A stretch of 14,330 bases of DNA from positions 1 to 14,330 of the forward strand of contig JAFRMD010000090.1 in the NCBI GenBank assembly GCA_017430835.1, written 5' to 3'. The notes under the pieces are model-generated. The model saw only the letters and a program-made list of their open reading frames with translations. It did no database searches and was not told the DNA's origin. Each line of letters begins with the position of its first letter. Position 1 is the stretch's first letter. Of this stretch, positions 1 through 7,417 are shown one piece after another. This DNA is from Methanosphaera sp. (GTDB lineage: Archaea > Methanobacteriota > Methanobacteria > Methanobacteriales > Methanobacteriaceae). The position numbers and the translations under genes are program-made.

Positions 1-1
1 A

Positions 2-3000
2 CAAAATGCTACACTAACATTACTTGTGAATGAAACAAGCATTACGGTATTTGATTCAATTAAATTCAATGGAACTCTCATTGATGGACTTGGAAACAAT
101 ATTGATGCCAAAGTTAACATCACAGTTACAAATGGTACTGATAGTTACACCTACGTTGATGTTAATGTTGATGATGGATTCTATGAACAAATCAGAAACA
201 CCAACCTTACTGGAATAATCAATGTAACAGTACGTTATGGTGGAAACAATACCATAAATCCTGCAAACATTACAAGAACATACGATGTAGATAAACGTGC
301 TACAATTACTCTCGTGCAAGTTGTTAACGATACTATTGGAAACTTAGTAATTGATGTTGTTGTCATGGACGCTGTTGATGAAAGTGTACTACTTAGTGGT
401 GAAAACTTAATTCGTGTAACATTTGATGAAGGAACATTCACTGAAAGCATTGACGCTAGTGGAGTAACCAGAATCGTTGTTCCTATAAGTGAAAACATTC
501 AACATGTTGGTATTAAAGTTGAATATCTAGGAAACGGTACATACAAACCAAGTACTGGACTTGACAATAAAACATACCCTGATGAAATAAATGAACTTAC
601 GAACATTGATCTTAATAAACATAATGCAACATTAAGTGTAGTTGTAAATCCTGTTGTTTCAAGAGTTGGAACAGTATTCAATATTAGTGGTAACTTCGTT
701 GATGCAAATGGTACTGCTATTGTTGGTGCTAACCTAATCATAACTGTAAACAACACTTACTATAATGATAGTGTCATTACAGGTGAGAACGGTTACTACT
801 CAGTTAACTATACTTCCTCAATAGAAGGAAACTATACTGTAACTGTAAAATTCAATAGTAACGGTGTCATAAACACAACCGTAAACAGTACAACCTTACG
901 TGCTGATAAAGTCTTTACTAATACACTTGTAAGAATTGTCAACAATACTATGGGAAATGTGACTATAGCTGTAAATGTTACAGAAGTAGATGGAACTCCA
1001 ATTACCAGCGGTACATTAAACATTACTGTCGGTGATAAAACAAAAGAATACACATTCACAGAAGTTGAAAACATTATTAGTCTTAAAGATTTAGGATTGA
1101 ATATTGATTCAACAAGCCCTGTAAATGTTAAAATAGTTTATCCTGGAACAAATGTTTATGTAAACAGTACTGGTAAAGTTGCAGCTTCAGATGATGAATT
1201 TAATGTAATTAGTGCAGACAAAGCAAATGCTGTCATAAAAGTTCAAGTAGAACCAAATGCTGTTACAATTAATAAAGTCTATGATATCATTGGTAATTTA
1301 ACTGACATAAATGGTAACAATATAGGTAATGCCAATGTTAACATTACAGTTAAAGATAAAAATGGTATTGTTTACTCATTAAACGTAACTACTAACACTA
1401 ATACCGGTAAATTCATGTATTCCAACAATACTTTATCAGCTGGCAGTTACACTGTAAACGTATCATTCTATAATGATGATTATGAATACACAAGTGCCGA
1501 AGCAACATTTGTAGTTAATAAAATTAACACTTACACAGAAGCTTACCTTATCAACAATACTGCAGGTAACGTAACGGTACGTGTAATTGTATACGATGTT
1601 GAAGGAAGACCTGTAACTACCGGATTTGTCAATATTAAAAATGCTAACGGTAAACTATTAGAACGTAGCGAATTAAATGGTAAAAACAATGTTGATATTG
1701 TAATCAGATCAATAACAACAAATGATTCTATCAGCTTAATAGCTAACTATGAAGGAAGCGTTAACTATATCAACAGTACTAATAGTACAGCTTTAGAATC
1801 ATTTACAATTGATACTAGAAAAGTTACTATTACTGCTATTCCAGAAAATACTACGTTTGGAAATACCAGTGTAAAAGTTAACCTTACTGATAGTAGTACT
1901 GGAACTGCATTAGTTGGTGCTCCATTTAACATTATCGATGCTGATGGAAATGTTGTTGGAAAAGGCACTACTGGTAGTGACGGTACAGCAACAGTGAAAG
2001 TTACAGTTCCTGCAGGAGAACAAACATTAACAGTTGTATATCCTGGAAACAGTACTTACAAGGAAAGTAGTCAAAGCTTCGTAATCGACGTTGCAAAACT
2101 TCCAAGTAAAACAAGTGCTACTGTAATTAATAACACTGCAGGTAACGTGACAATACGCTCAAAAGTAACAGATGCTACTACAAACAAAGTAGTAACAAAT
2201 GGAAACGTTGTAGTATTGGTTAACAATTCAGTTGTTGGAACAGGATCATTAGACAATAATGGTGTTGCTGTAATAACTACAAACATTGCAAATGAAGGAA
2301 ATTACAACTTCATAACTAGGTTTGAAGGTAACATTAATTACACAAGCAGTAATGCAACTATTAGTAATGTGAATGTAATTCCTAATCTTGATGTAAAAAT
2401 AGAAAAACGTCCAAGCAGTATTAATGCAATTATGCAAAACAATACTGTTGGCAATGTTGTAATTAAAGCAACTGTAACTGATAAACTAAACGGTAAATCA
2501 GTAACCAGTGGAGTAGTTAACGTATTAGTTAATGGTAGTGTAGTTGGAAAAGTTAATGTGAACTCAAAAGGTGTAGCTACAATTAAAACTAATGTCATGG
2601 AAGTTGGAAATTATACTTTCGATATCAAATTTGAAGGTAATGAAAAATACACTTCAAGTTCAACTAAACTTAAAAGTGAAATTGAAGCAAAAGATATCAA
2701 AGTAAACGTTACAATTGAAAATGATACTGTGACAAATACAACCGTTGTTGTAAACGTTAGTGATCCAGCTACTGGTAAAGGTATACCAAATGAAACAGTT
2801 TCAGTCAAGTTACCAAATGGTACAACAATCAATGTTAGAACTGACAAAAATGGTATAGCTCGTGTAGAAACACAGCTTCCATCTGGTAGCAATAGTTTAA
2901 AAGTTTCAGTAAAAGCTAAAGATGAATATAAATCATCAAGTACAACAGTTAAAGTAAATGTTAAAAAGATAGATGTTAAAGTAACTGTAAAATCAGTTAG

Positions 3001-3946
3001 AGGCACTGTTGGAGAAACAATTACTTTAAAAGCTAGTGTAGTTGATAAGTATGGAAATAAAGTTAATGGTGGAAACATTGTATTTAAACTTAATGGTAGA
3101 TCATTAAGAACAGATCTTAAATTTGACACCAATGATACAGAACCATACAAAATAAGTGTTAAAAATGGTGTTGTAACTGTAAAACTTACAGCCGACCTTT
3201 ATTTACGTGCTGGTAAAAATATTACCGCATCTTACAGTGGAACAAATACTTTTAACTCAGCAAAAGCTAATGTTGCAAAAGCTAAAATAAATAAACGGAA
3301 AGCAAAAATAACATTTTCAGTTACACCAAAAATCACTAAACAAGATAAAAATCTTAAATTTAGTATTAATCTCACCGATATAACACCTAAATCTAAAAAA
3401 TCTTTAGTTAACAAAGACGCTTATGTAATGTTTAAGATAAATGGAAAAACTTTAAAGAATTCCAATAAGAAAATCCTTAAAGTCAAAGTAGTTAACAATA
3501 CTGTTAAATACATTTATCGTGTACCTTTAGGAACTAGTGGAATAAAAGCTGGAAAGGTAAGAAATTATACTGTATCTGTAGTATACTCCAATCCAGACTT
3601 CTATTCATGTAGCATTAATAAGGATACTTATACTGTCAAACGTAGTGCAACTAGTATAGTTATCAAATCTGCTACTATTAAGAAGGGTAAATTATCCGTC
3701 AAGGCTAGTATTCTTGATGAGTACAAGAAATTTGTTGTTGGAAAGAACAAGGTAACTATTAAAATTGATGGACATACCTATAAAGTTAAAAATAAGACCG
3801 TTAAATTCCGTGTTAAAAATGGTATTATAAACTTATCAGGTATCAAAATCAATAGTAAGAAAATTAAAACACTTACTCTTGTTAATGGTGAAAGACAATC
3901 ATATTATGCTTCATCAGCCACTACAAAAAAGGTTAAAACTTTATAA
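2..3946 (+). CDS. Adhesin-like surface protein with Ig-like repeats (5' partial)
   Basis: The frame is open from base 2, so the start and any signal peptide lie left of the window; 1314 residues are visible. It is Asn/Thr/Val-rich with dozens of N-x-S/T sequons, as expected of an exported, N-glycosylated archaeal surface protein. Two Ig-like modules recur. Type A (N-A-x-L, then G-x-l-x-D-x-x-G and a final NITV) begins near bases 8, 622 and 1225. Type B carries the core NNT-x-GNV and begins near 296, 900, 1520, 1830, 2110, 2417 and 2697. From about 2970 the repeats diverge and become Lys-rich, and the protein ends KKVKTL without a membrane anchor or sorting motif. This architecture fits the adhesin-like proteins of Methanosphaera and Methanobrevibacter. 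A role in cell contact is family knowledge; the ligand is unknown. The basic C-terminal third may hold the protein on the acidic cell wall (inference). Confidence 0.85.
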   Translation, partial: QNATLTLLVNETSITVFDSIKFNGTLIDGLGNNIDAKVNITVTNGTDSYTYVDVNVDDGFYEQIRNTNLTGIINVTVRYGGNNTINPANITRTYDVDKRATITLVQVVNDTIGNLVIDVVVMDAVDESVLLSGENLIRVTFDEGTFTESIDASGVTRIVVPISENIQHVGIKVEYLGNGTYKPSTGLDNKTYPDEINELTNIDLNKHNATLSVVVNPVVSRVGTVFNISGNFVDANGTAIVGANLIITVNNTYYNDSVITGENGYYSVNYTSSIEGNYTVTVKFNSNGVINTTVNSTTLRADKVFTNTLVRIVNNTMGNVTIAVNVTEVDGTPITSGTLNITVGDKTKEYTFTEVENIISLKDLGLNIDSTSPVNVKIVYPGTNVYVNSTGKVAASDDEFNVISADKANAVIKVQVEPNAVTINKVYDIIGNLTDINGNNIGNANVNITVKDKNGIVYSLNVTTNTNTGKFMYSNNTLSAGSYTVNVSFYNDDYEYTSAEATFVVNKINTYTEAYLINNTAGNVTVRVIVYDVEGRPVTTGFVNIKNANGKLLERSELNGKNNVDIVIRSITTNDSISLIANYEGSVNYINSTNSTALESFTIDTRKVTITAIPENTTFGNTSVKVNLTDSSTGTALVGAPFNIIDADGNVVGKGTTGSDGTATVKVTVPAGEQTLTVVYPGNSTYKESSQSFVIDVAKLPSKTSATVINNTAGNVTIRSKVTDATTNKVVTNGNVVVLVNNSVVGTGSLDNNGVAVITTNIANEGNYNFITRFEGNINYTSSNATISNVNVIPNLDVKIEKRPSSINAIMQNNTVGNVVIKATVTDKLNGKSVTSGVVNVLVNGSVVGKVNVNSKGVATIKTNVMEVGNYTFDIKFEGNEKYTSSSTKLKSEIEAKDIKVNVTIENDTVTNTTVVVNVSDPATGKGIPNETVSVKLPNGTTINVRTDKNGIARVETQLPSGSNSLKVSVKAKDEYKSSSTTVKVNVKKIDVKVTVKSVRGTVGETITLKASVVDKYGNKVNGGNIVFKLNGRSLRTDLKFDTNDTEPYKISVKNGVVTVKLTADLYLRAGKNITASYSGTNTFNSAKANVAKAKINKRKAKITFSVTPKITKQDKNLKFSINLTDITPKSKKSLVNKDAYVMFKINGKTLKNSNKKILKVKVVNNTVKYIYRVPLGTSGIKAGKVRNYTVSVVYSNPDFYSCSINKDTYTVKRSATSIVIKSATIKKGKLSVKASILDEYKKFVVGKNKVTIKIDGHTYKVKNKTVKFRVKNGIINLSGIKINSKKIKTLTLVNGERQSYYASSATTKKVKTL

Positions 3947-3974
3947 AACGCATAAAACTATAAAATTCCCCCTT

Positions 3975-4001
3975 AATTTCTTTTTTTAATTTTTTTATAA
4001 T
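3975..4001 (+). terminator. Oligo-T terminator of the adhesin-like gene
   Basis: About 30 bp after the TAA stop the coding strand carries TTTCTTTTTTT, AA and TTTTTTT with no GC-rich stem. Oligo-T tracts of this kind are the usual intrinsic termination signal of archaeal RNA polymerase. Confidence 0.6.
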
Positions 4002-4466
4002 GAATATGATTTTAACTATTTTTTAATGATTATAATTTTCAAATAAATTCATCCAATATATTAATTCTATTTGAAGATGAAATTTGTTTTATTAAATTTC
4101 TATTTAGAAGAGATATTAATCATCCTATTATTTTTAATTATTCATTAATTAAATGATAATTAGTACTTACCTATTGCATATTTTTTACATCTAATTTAAT
4201 AATAAACAAAGTTAAAAGACAATAGGCTATTTTTATTACAACACATATACATCTACCAATCATAAAAACAAAATTAATACCCTTTAAAAAGTGCAATATC
4301 AAGAAATTTTCTATAATTATTCCTTTTTAAAAATTTTTCAGGTAATAAAAAATTAAAAATCACAACACATGAGAATATGCTCATATGTTCATTAACTCAT
4401 TAAAAATCAGTATTTCTTTAAAATAAATAATAATAATTTACATATACCCCTATAAGTACCTGTAAG

Positions 4467-4477
4467 TATTTATATTA
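4467..4477 (+). promoter_or_regulatory. Probable cbiM TATA box with adjacent TAAGTA direct repeats
   Basis: TATTTATATTA fits an archaeal box A and would place transcription start near 4498, giving a leader of about 30 nt that contains the GGGAGGTG ribosome binding site. Directly upstream, TAAGTA occurs twice (4453-4458 and 4463-4468), exactly one helical turn (10 bp) apart. That is a plausible binding site for a regulator acting next to the TATA box. Confidence 0.5.
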
Positions 4478-4528
4478 GTAAAATAATAATTATTAATAGG
4501 AAAAAAATATTATTTGGGAGGTGAAATC

Positions 4529-5242
4529 ATGCACATACCTGACGGATTAATTGGAGATAATCCTTTTGGAGAAATAGCTGGTCACGCACATGAACATGTA
4601 GAAGGAGCAGTTGAACATGCACATGAAGCATCAGCAATAATAAATCCAAATTACCAATTACTCATCTATGCAATCATAGCAATAATCCTAATAGCAATAG
4701 TTTTCTATAAATATAGACAACACCACAATGAGAAAAATGTTGTACAAATAGCATTATTTACCGTAGCAGTTTTCATAGTACAATGGATTGAACTGCCATT
4801 ACCAGTAGCAGCATGTGTTCATATATCATTAATCACAGTACTTGCATTATATGACTTAGAAATGTCAATGATCATTTATACCTTTGTAACGATACTCCAA
4901 GCACTAATTCTTGGTGAAGGTGGAGTCAGTACATTAGGAGTGAACTTATTAAATCTAGCAATAATTGCCCCATTAATTGCCTATACGGTATTTAACTATA
5001 CCAAAAAATTTAATAAAACAATTGCATTATTCTTATCAGGATTCTTAACCATAACATTACTAGGAGTTATAGTAGGAATTGAGTATGCAATAGCAGGAAC
5101 ATTCCCACTTTCTTACGGACTTACAGTCATTACCCCAGTAGAAGCAATAGTCGGCATACTTGAAGGTATAGTTACAGTATTTGTAATGAATGCCTTACAT
5201 AAAGTAAAACCAGAATTAGCTCCAATAATGAATGAAAACTAA
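4529..5242 (+). CDS. cbiM: CbiM-family ECF transporter S component (cobalt or nickel uptake)
   Basis: This 237-aa integral membrane protein starts with MHIPDG, the signature N-terminus of CbiM/NikM proteins, whose free amino group and His2 bind the metal ion. The ATG at 4529 is chosen because GGGAGGTG ends five bases before it; an in-frame TTG at 4514 lies upstream of that site. A His-rich segment (H19, H21, H23, H30, H32) follows, then about six hydrophobic segments. VHISL around H98 and the LGEGGVSTLGVNLLN stretch (128-142) match the conserved core of the family, and the C-terminal PVEAIVGILEGIVT matches its last helix. In this family the protein confers Co2+ or Ni2+ specificity on an ECF transporter with CbiQ/NikQ and the ATPase CbiO/NikO, feeding cobamide or nickel enzymes. 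None of CbiN, CbiQ or CbiO is next to it. The metal cannot be told from sequence, and the core is divergent, so cbiM is a family-level name. Confidence 0.8.
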   Translation: MHIPDGLIGDNPFGEIAGHAHEHVEGAVEHAHEASAIINPNYQLLIYAIIAIILIAIVFYKYRQHHNEKNVVQIALFTVAVFIVQWIELPLPVAACVHISLITVLALYDLEMSMIIYTFVTILQALILGEGGVSTLGVNLLNLAIIAPLIAYTVFNYTKKFNKTIALFLSGFLTITLLGVIVGIEYAIAGTFPLSYGLTVITPVEAIVGILEGIVTVFVMNALHKVKPELAPIMNEN

Positions 5243-5268
5243 TCTTCTTCTTAATCTTTTTTTAAAAA
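5243..5268 (+). terminator. T-rich terminator after cbiM
   Basis: Directly after the stop codon the sequence runs TCTTCTTCTTAATC followed by seven T and seven A. The T-rich tract suits archaeal intrinsic termination. Confidence 0.45.
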
Positions 5269-5298
5269 AATAGCTTTTAATAAACAAAAATAAATAGT

Positions 5299-5330
5299 AT
5301 TACCTATTGAATATGAATTCAATAAGTAAT
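5299..5330. repeat. 14-bp inverted repeat between convergent genes
   Basis: The left arm ATTACCTATTGAAT (5299-5312) and right arm ATTCAATAAGTAAT (5317-5330) are complementary at 13 of 14 positions around the 4-base spacer ATGA; the exception can form a G-U pair. The element lies between convergent genes and could be a bidirectional stop signal or a dyad protein-binding site. Its left arm shares 14 of 15 bases with TTACCTATTGCATAT at 4167-4181, on the other side of cbiM. Confidence 0.6.
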
Positions 5331-5393
5331 CTAACAAAAAAATAAATTTCTAATATTATTTTGAAGTCATACAGTTTAATAAAATTTTACAGT

Positions 5394-5918
5394 TTAATAT
5401 GGAAGTCCAGCATTATACTTATCAATCATTTCATTTGTTTTAAACAAGGAATAAATCCATATAACTAATGCGATTACAAAAGGGAATAACAACAGGAATC
5501 CTAACATGAACATTATTAAATAAACAACCAATAATACGATTCCTTCTCCCCATTTACCAACATAAGCATATCCCCAACCAACAATCAACATATTAAGTAT
5601 TAACCCAACTATCTTACTTTTCTGATTATGGGGTGGACGATTTGTTTGTTGGTTATAACCCTGATTATACTGGTTTTGATTGGAATATTGTTGATTTGTC
5701 TGATAATTTTGTGTTTGCATCTGATTATTATCCCATCTATTATATGAATCCTGATTTAAATTCGGCATATTTTCGGATGAATTAATGACTGGTTTATTAT
5801 CAAATGAATCATTTTGATTATTGACCATATTCACATTAGCTTTTAAAGGATTTCCACAAATTGAACAATGATTTGCATCATCTGGATTTTCTGAATTACA
5901 TTTCGTACAAAAAATAAT
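5394..5918 (-). CDS. Zinc ribbon / Q-N-rich linker / TM2-like membrane protein, apparent ATT start
   Basis: The reading frame gives about 174 aa. The N-terminus is a zinc ribbon (FCTKC, then HCSICG, residues about 3-22). A low-complexity Asn/Gln/Tyr-rich linker of about 70 residues follows, then a membrane domain starting KSKIVGLILNML with G-x-G-x-x-YVG between two hydrophobic helices and ending IWIYSLFKT. This resembles TM2 proteins and the two 90-aa proteins at 10567 and 11023. No ATG, GTG or TTG precedes the zinc ribbon: after an in-frame TAG (5919-5921) the first codons are ATT ATT TTT TGT. AGGTGAT lies upstream with GG eight bases before the first ATT, the normal spacing here. The alternative GTG at 5834 has no ribosome binding site and would discard the ribbon. 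Either ATT is used or an ATG was lost. Function is unknown. Confidence 0.65.
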   Translation of the reverse strand: MIFCTKCNSENPDDANHCSICGNPLKANVNMVNNQNDSFDNKPVINSSENMPNLNQDSYNRWDNNQMQTQNYQTNQQYSNQNQYNQGYNQQTNRPPHNQKSKIVGLILNMLIVGWGYAYVGKWGEGIVLLVVYLIMFMLGFLLLFPFVIALVIWIYSLFKTNEMIDKYNAGLPY

Positions 5919-6023
5919 CTAAATCACCTATCACCATATCATTATATCTTTTAACCTAATTTTCAATTTTAGAAATAATTAATTGTCAAATTTCAAACAT
6001 TTTAAAAATTGAAAAAAAAATAA

Positions 6024-6446
6024 TTACATTGTTACGTTTTGAACATATATTGCATCATCTATGTTACCAGTAAATGCACTGTCAGTAAAGAATACTTCAG
6101 CACGAACAGGTTTATCCTTTTGATTTTGAAGATAAGCATTTCCAGTTACTTTAATTAGTTGATCTTTAGCTGGATTGTTAGTATTCCATGCTATAGGTGT
6201 TTTATCAATTACTGCATTATCCTTATCATAGAAGATAGCATTCATTTCTAAGTAATCATAATCTTTCTTAGGTGTAACATTACAATTAATTTCATAAGTT
6301 GAATATCCATTATCAACAATTGTAATATTAGATACTTCTAAATCATTGCTATCAGTTACTGAATCAAATAATCCTGCACTAACAGCAGATGTTGACACAG
6401 CTATTGCAAAAAGCACCAATAAAGATACAAACAACTTTTTGTTCAT
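6024..6446 (-). CDS. Small secreted FxLYD-like protein
   Basis: A 140-aa protein with a clear signal peptide (MNKK, a hydrophobic core of about 15 residues, cleavage likely after AVSA near residue 24) and one domain of about 110 residues. That domain contains YLEMNAIFYD, AWNTNNPAKDQLIKVTG and PVRAEVFF. The [FY]-x-L...F[YF]D pattern recalls FxLYD beta-sandwich domains of exported prokaryotic proteins. The outer domain of the protein at 12130-12957 is a clear paralogue (YLEMVVVFYD, VWNVNNPVKGQLIKVSG, PTRAELLFF), with the same spacing through the domain. The start is firm: GGAGG sits eight bases before the ATG. It probably acts at or outside the membrane; ligand and role are unknown. Confidence 0.75.
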   Translation of the reverse strand: MNKKLFVSLLVLFAIAVSTSAVSAGLFDSVTDSNDLEVSNITIVDNGYSTYEINCNVTPKKDYDYLEMNAIFYDKDNAVIDKTPIAWNTNNPAKDQLIKVTGNAYLQNQKDKPVRAEVFFTDSAFTGNIDDAIYVQNVTM

Positions 6447-6494
6447 GATTATTTCCTCCTATTCTTTTCTTTAATTAGAGGTATAAAAATTGTA

Positions 6495-6505
6495 GTATTT
6501 AAAAA
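6495..6505 (-). promoter_or_regulatory. Probable TATA box of the small secreted protein gene
   Basis: On the minus strand TTTTTAAATAC lies where a start site near 6475-6480 would give a leader of about 30 nt. The plus-strand string AGTATTTAAAAAT recurs at the ribB promoter (13917-13929), supporting it as a local box A form. Confidence 0.45.
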
Positions 6506-6569
6506 TAAAGAATTTCCTTAATTTATCTTTAGAGAAAAATCAAATATTTATAACACATAAAAAATAAAG

Positions 6570-6576
6570 TTATATA
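6570..6576 (+). promoter_or_regulatory. Probable TATA box upstream of the structured intergenic element
   Basis: TTATATA preceded by the purine-rich AAAATAAAG (BRE-like) would place a plus-strand start near 6600, just before the dense hairpin region at 6629-6793. Confidence 0.4.
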
Positions 6577-6628
6577 CATTGAGTTATTACAACAAATAAT
6601 ATAATTTAGAAAAATAGTAAATGATGTA

Positions 6629-6793
6629 AGGATAAGAAATATATCCCAAAAATATTATCAAAGAAAGTGTATTGGCGTATACAAGATAATATTAATAGAG
6701 ACATATCTCTTATAATATAAGGATGTACATTTATAATGTACGTTAAAATGTTTATACTTTACAATTTATAAACATAGCGATATTTCTTATTTT
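6629..6793 (+). ncRNA. Candidate structured non-coding RNA or complex 5' leader
   Basis: Five perfect or near-perfect stems are packed here. ATAAGAAATAT (6632-6642) pairs with ATATTTCTTAT (6780-6790) and encloses four hairpins: AATATTATC/GATAATATT (6651-6659, 6685-6693), carrying a second stem GTGTAT-TGGC-GTATAC (6667-6682) beyond an asymmetric internal loop; AGAGA-CATA-TCTCT (6697-6710); GTACAT-TTATA-ATGTAC (6725-6741); and ATGTTTATA/TATAAACAT (6748-6756, 6767-6775). A competing hairpin GGATA/TATCC (6630-6646) shares the 5' arm of the closing stem. A TATA box lies about 55 bp upstream and a T-rich tract starts at 6783. No open frame fits. I recognise no known RNA family. It could be an independent RNA or the leader of the gene at 6941. 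AT-rich DNA makes chance stems likelier, hence the middling score. Confidence 0.45.
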
Positions 6794-6809
6794 ATTATTA
6801 TTTACTCTT
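6783..6809 (+). terminator. T-rich tract after the structured element
   Basis: TTTCTTATTTTATTATTATTTACTCTT directly follows the closing stem and could end a short RNA started near 6600. A further stem, ACTCTTATA (6804-6812) with TATAAGAGT (6854-6862), follows it. Confidence 0.35.
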
Positions 6810-6940
6810 ATATTCAAATTCTAAGGTTATAATATGTATTTCTTTACTAAAATTATAAGAGTTCCTGAATGCTTATTTAACAAAAAATCAACCAGTTTCA
6901 CATTAAACATTAACAAGACTAAATTATCATGGGTGATTTT

Positions 6941-7381
6941 ATGATACAACTAACCTATGATAAAAAGGATAATATAGTTTACACTAACTGGATACTTAAT
7001 ATTAGCATTGACACGAAAAAAAGCATTTCAAAAAATGGTGTAGAGAAAGTATACTGCAGTTACTTCACAACATTACCCTATGAACTATACAAGTTCCTTA
7101 AAGTAGAAAATAATGAAATATTTATCATAAAAGAACAAGATGAGAGTTTTGAAGCAATATTAACTTCAAAAAAACCAAAACCCCCTGTTACTTGTGTAAA
7201 AAGTAAGTTAACAGCCAGAAGCAAAGCAAAAAATACCAACAAAACCAGCATAACATTTACAATACCAAAAAAGTTATTTAACAATGTAAGCAATAAAAAC
7301 AAAATAAAATTCACCCTAATAGCAAATAGAAACGATAAATATAGAAATGAAAAAGGATTAATAGTAATTAAAATAATCTAA
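6941..7381 (+). CDS. Small protein with two AbrB-like halves
   Basis: A 146-aa soluble, Lys-rich protein. The start is taken at the ATG at 6941, five bases after GGGTG; the in-frame ATG at 6929 lies upstream of that site. Two segments look alike: FTTLPYELYKFLKVENNEIF (about residues 43-62) and ITFTIPKKLFNNVSNKNKIK (about 104-123). Each is beta-strand, I/L-P, short helix, beta-strand, the layout of SpoVT-AbrB swapped-hairpin domains. A lysine-rich linker joins them. If correct this would be a DNA-binding or toxin-antitoxin-type regulator with the fold duplicated in one chain, but the similarity is by eye and weak, and no toxin gene is adjacent. It lies downstream of the structured region at 6629-6793, which may be its leader. 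The family is not recognised with certainty. Confidence 0.55.
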   Translation: MIQLTYDKKDNIVYTNWILNISIDTKKSISKNGVEKVYCSYFTTLPYELYKFLKVENNEIFIIKEQDESFEAILTSKKPKPPVTCVKSKLTARSKAKNTNKTSITFTIPKKLFNNVSNKNKIKFTLIANRNDKYRNEKGLIVIKII

Positions 7382-7417
7382 TTAAAAATACTTTAAAATA
7401 ATATCACCTGTAAATAA

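Larger units (their letters stand above)
3947..4528. other. AT-rich intergenic region upstream of cbiM
   Basis: I see no credible gene and no tRNA in this stretch of about 580 bp. It holds the adhesin terminator at its left end, the motif TTACCTATTGCATAT at 4167-4181 with the reverse complement CAATAGG at 4220-4226, a small inverted repeat ATGAG/CTCAT near 4368-4385, tandem TAAGTA boxes at 4453 and 4463, and the cbiM TATA box. The rest is low-complexity A/T sequence. Confidence 0.6.

Noticed and set aside
2611..3150. 179-codon open frame on the minus strand inside the adhesin-like gene
   Set aside because: It lies wholly antisense to a clear repeat-protein frame, has biased Thr/Val/Leu composition typical of reverse-complemented Asn/Thr codons, and no ribosome binding site or motif.
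2..3946. Regular repeats in the adhesin gene as a CRISPR array
   Set aside because: The repeats are degenerate, about 300 or 600 bp long and coding; no short identical repeats with unique spacers occur anywhere in the window.
3947..4528. Cobalamin riboswitch upstream of cbiM
   Set aside because: No GCC-ACTG B12-box-like core or comparable structure is visible.
6929..6940. Upstream ATG at 6929 as start of the AbrB-like gene
   Set aside because: It precedes the ribosome binding site GGGTG, which is correctly spaced to the ATG at 6941.
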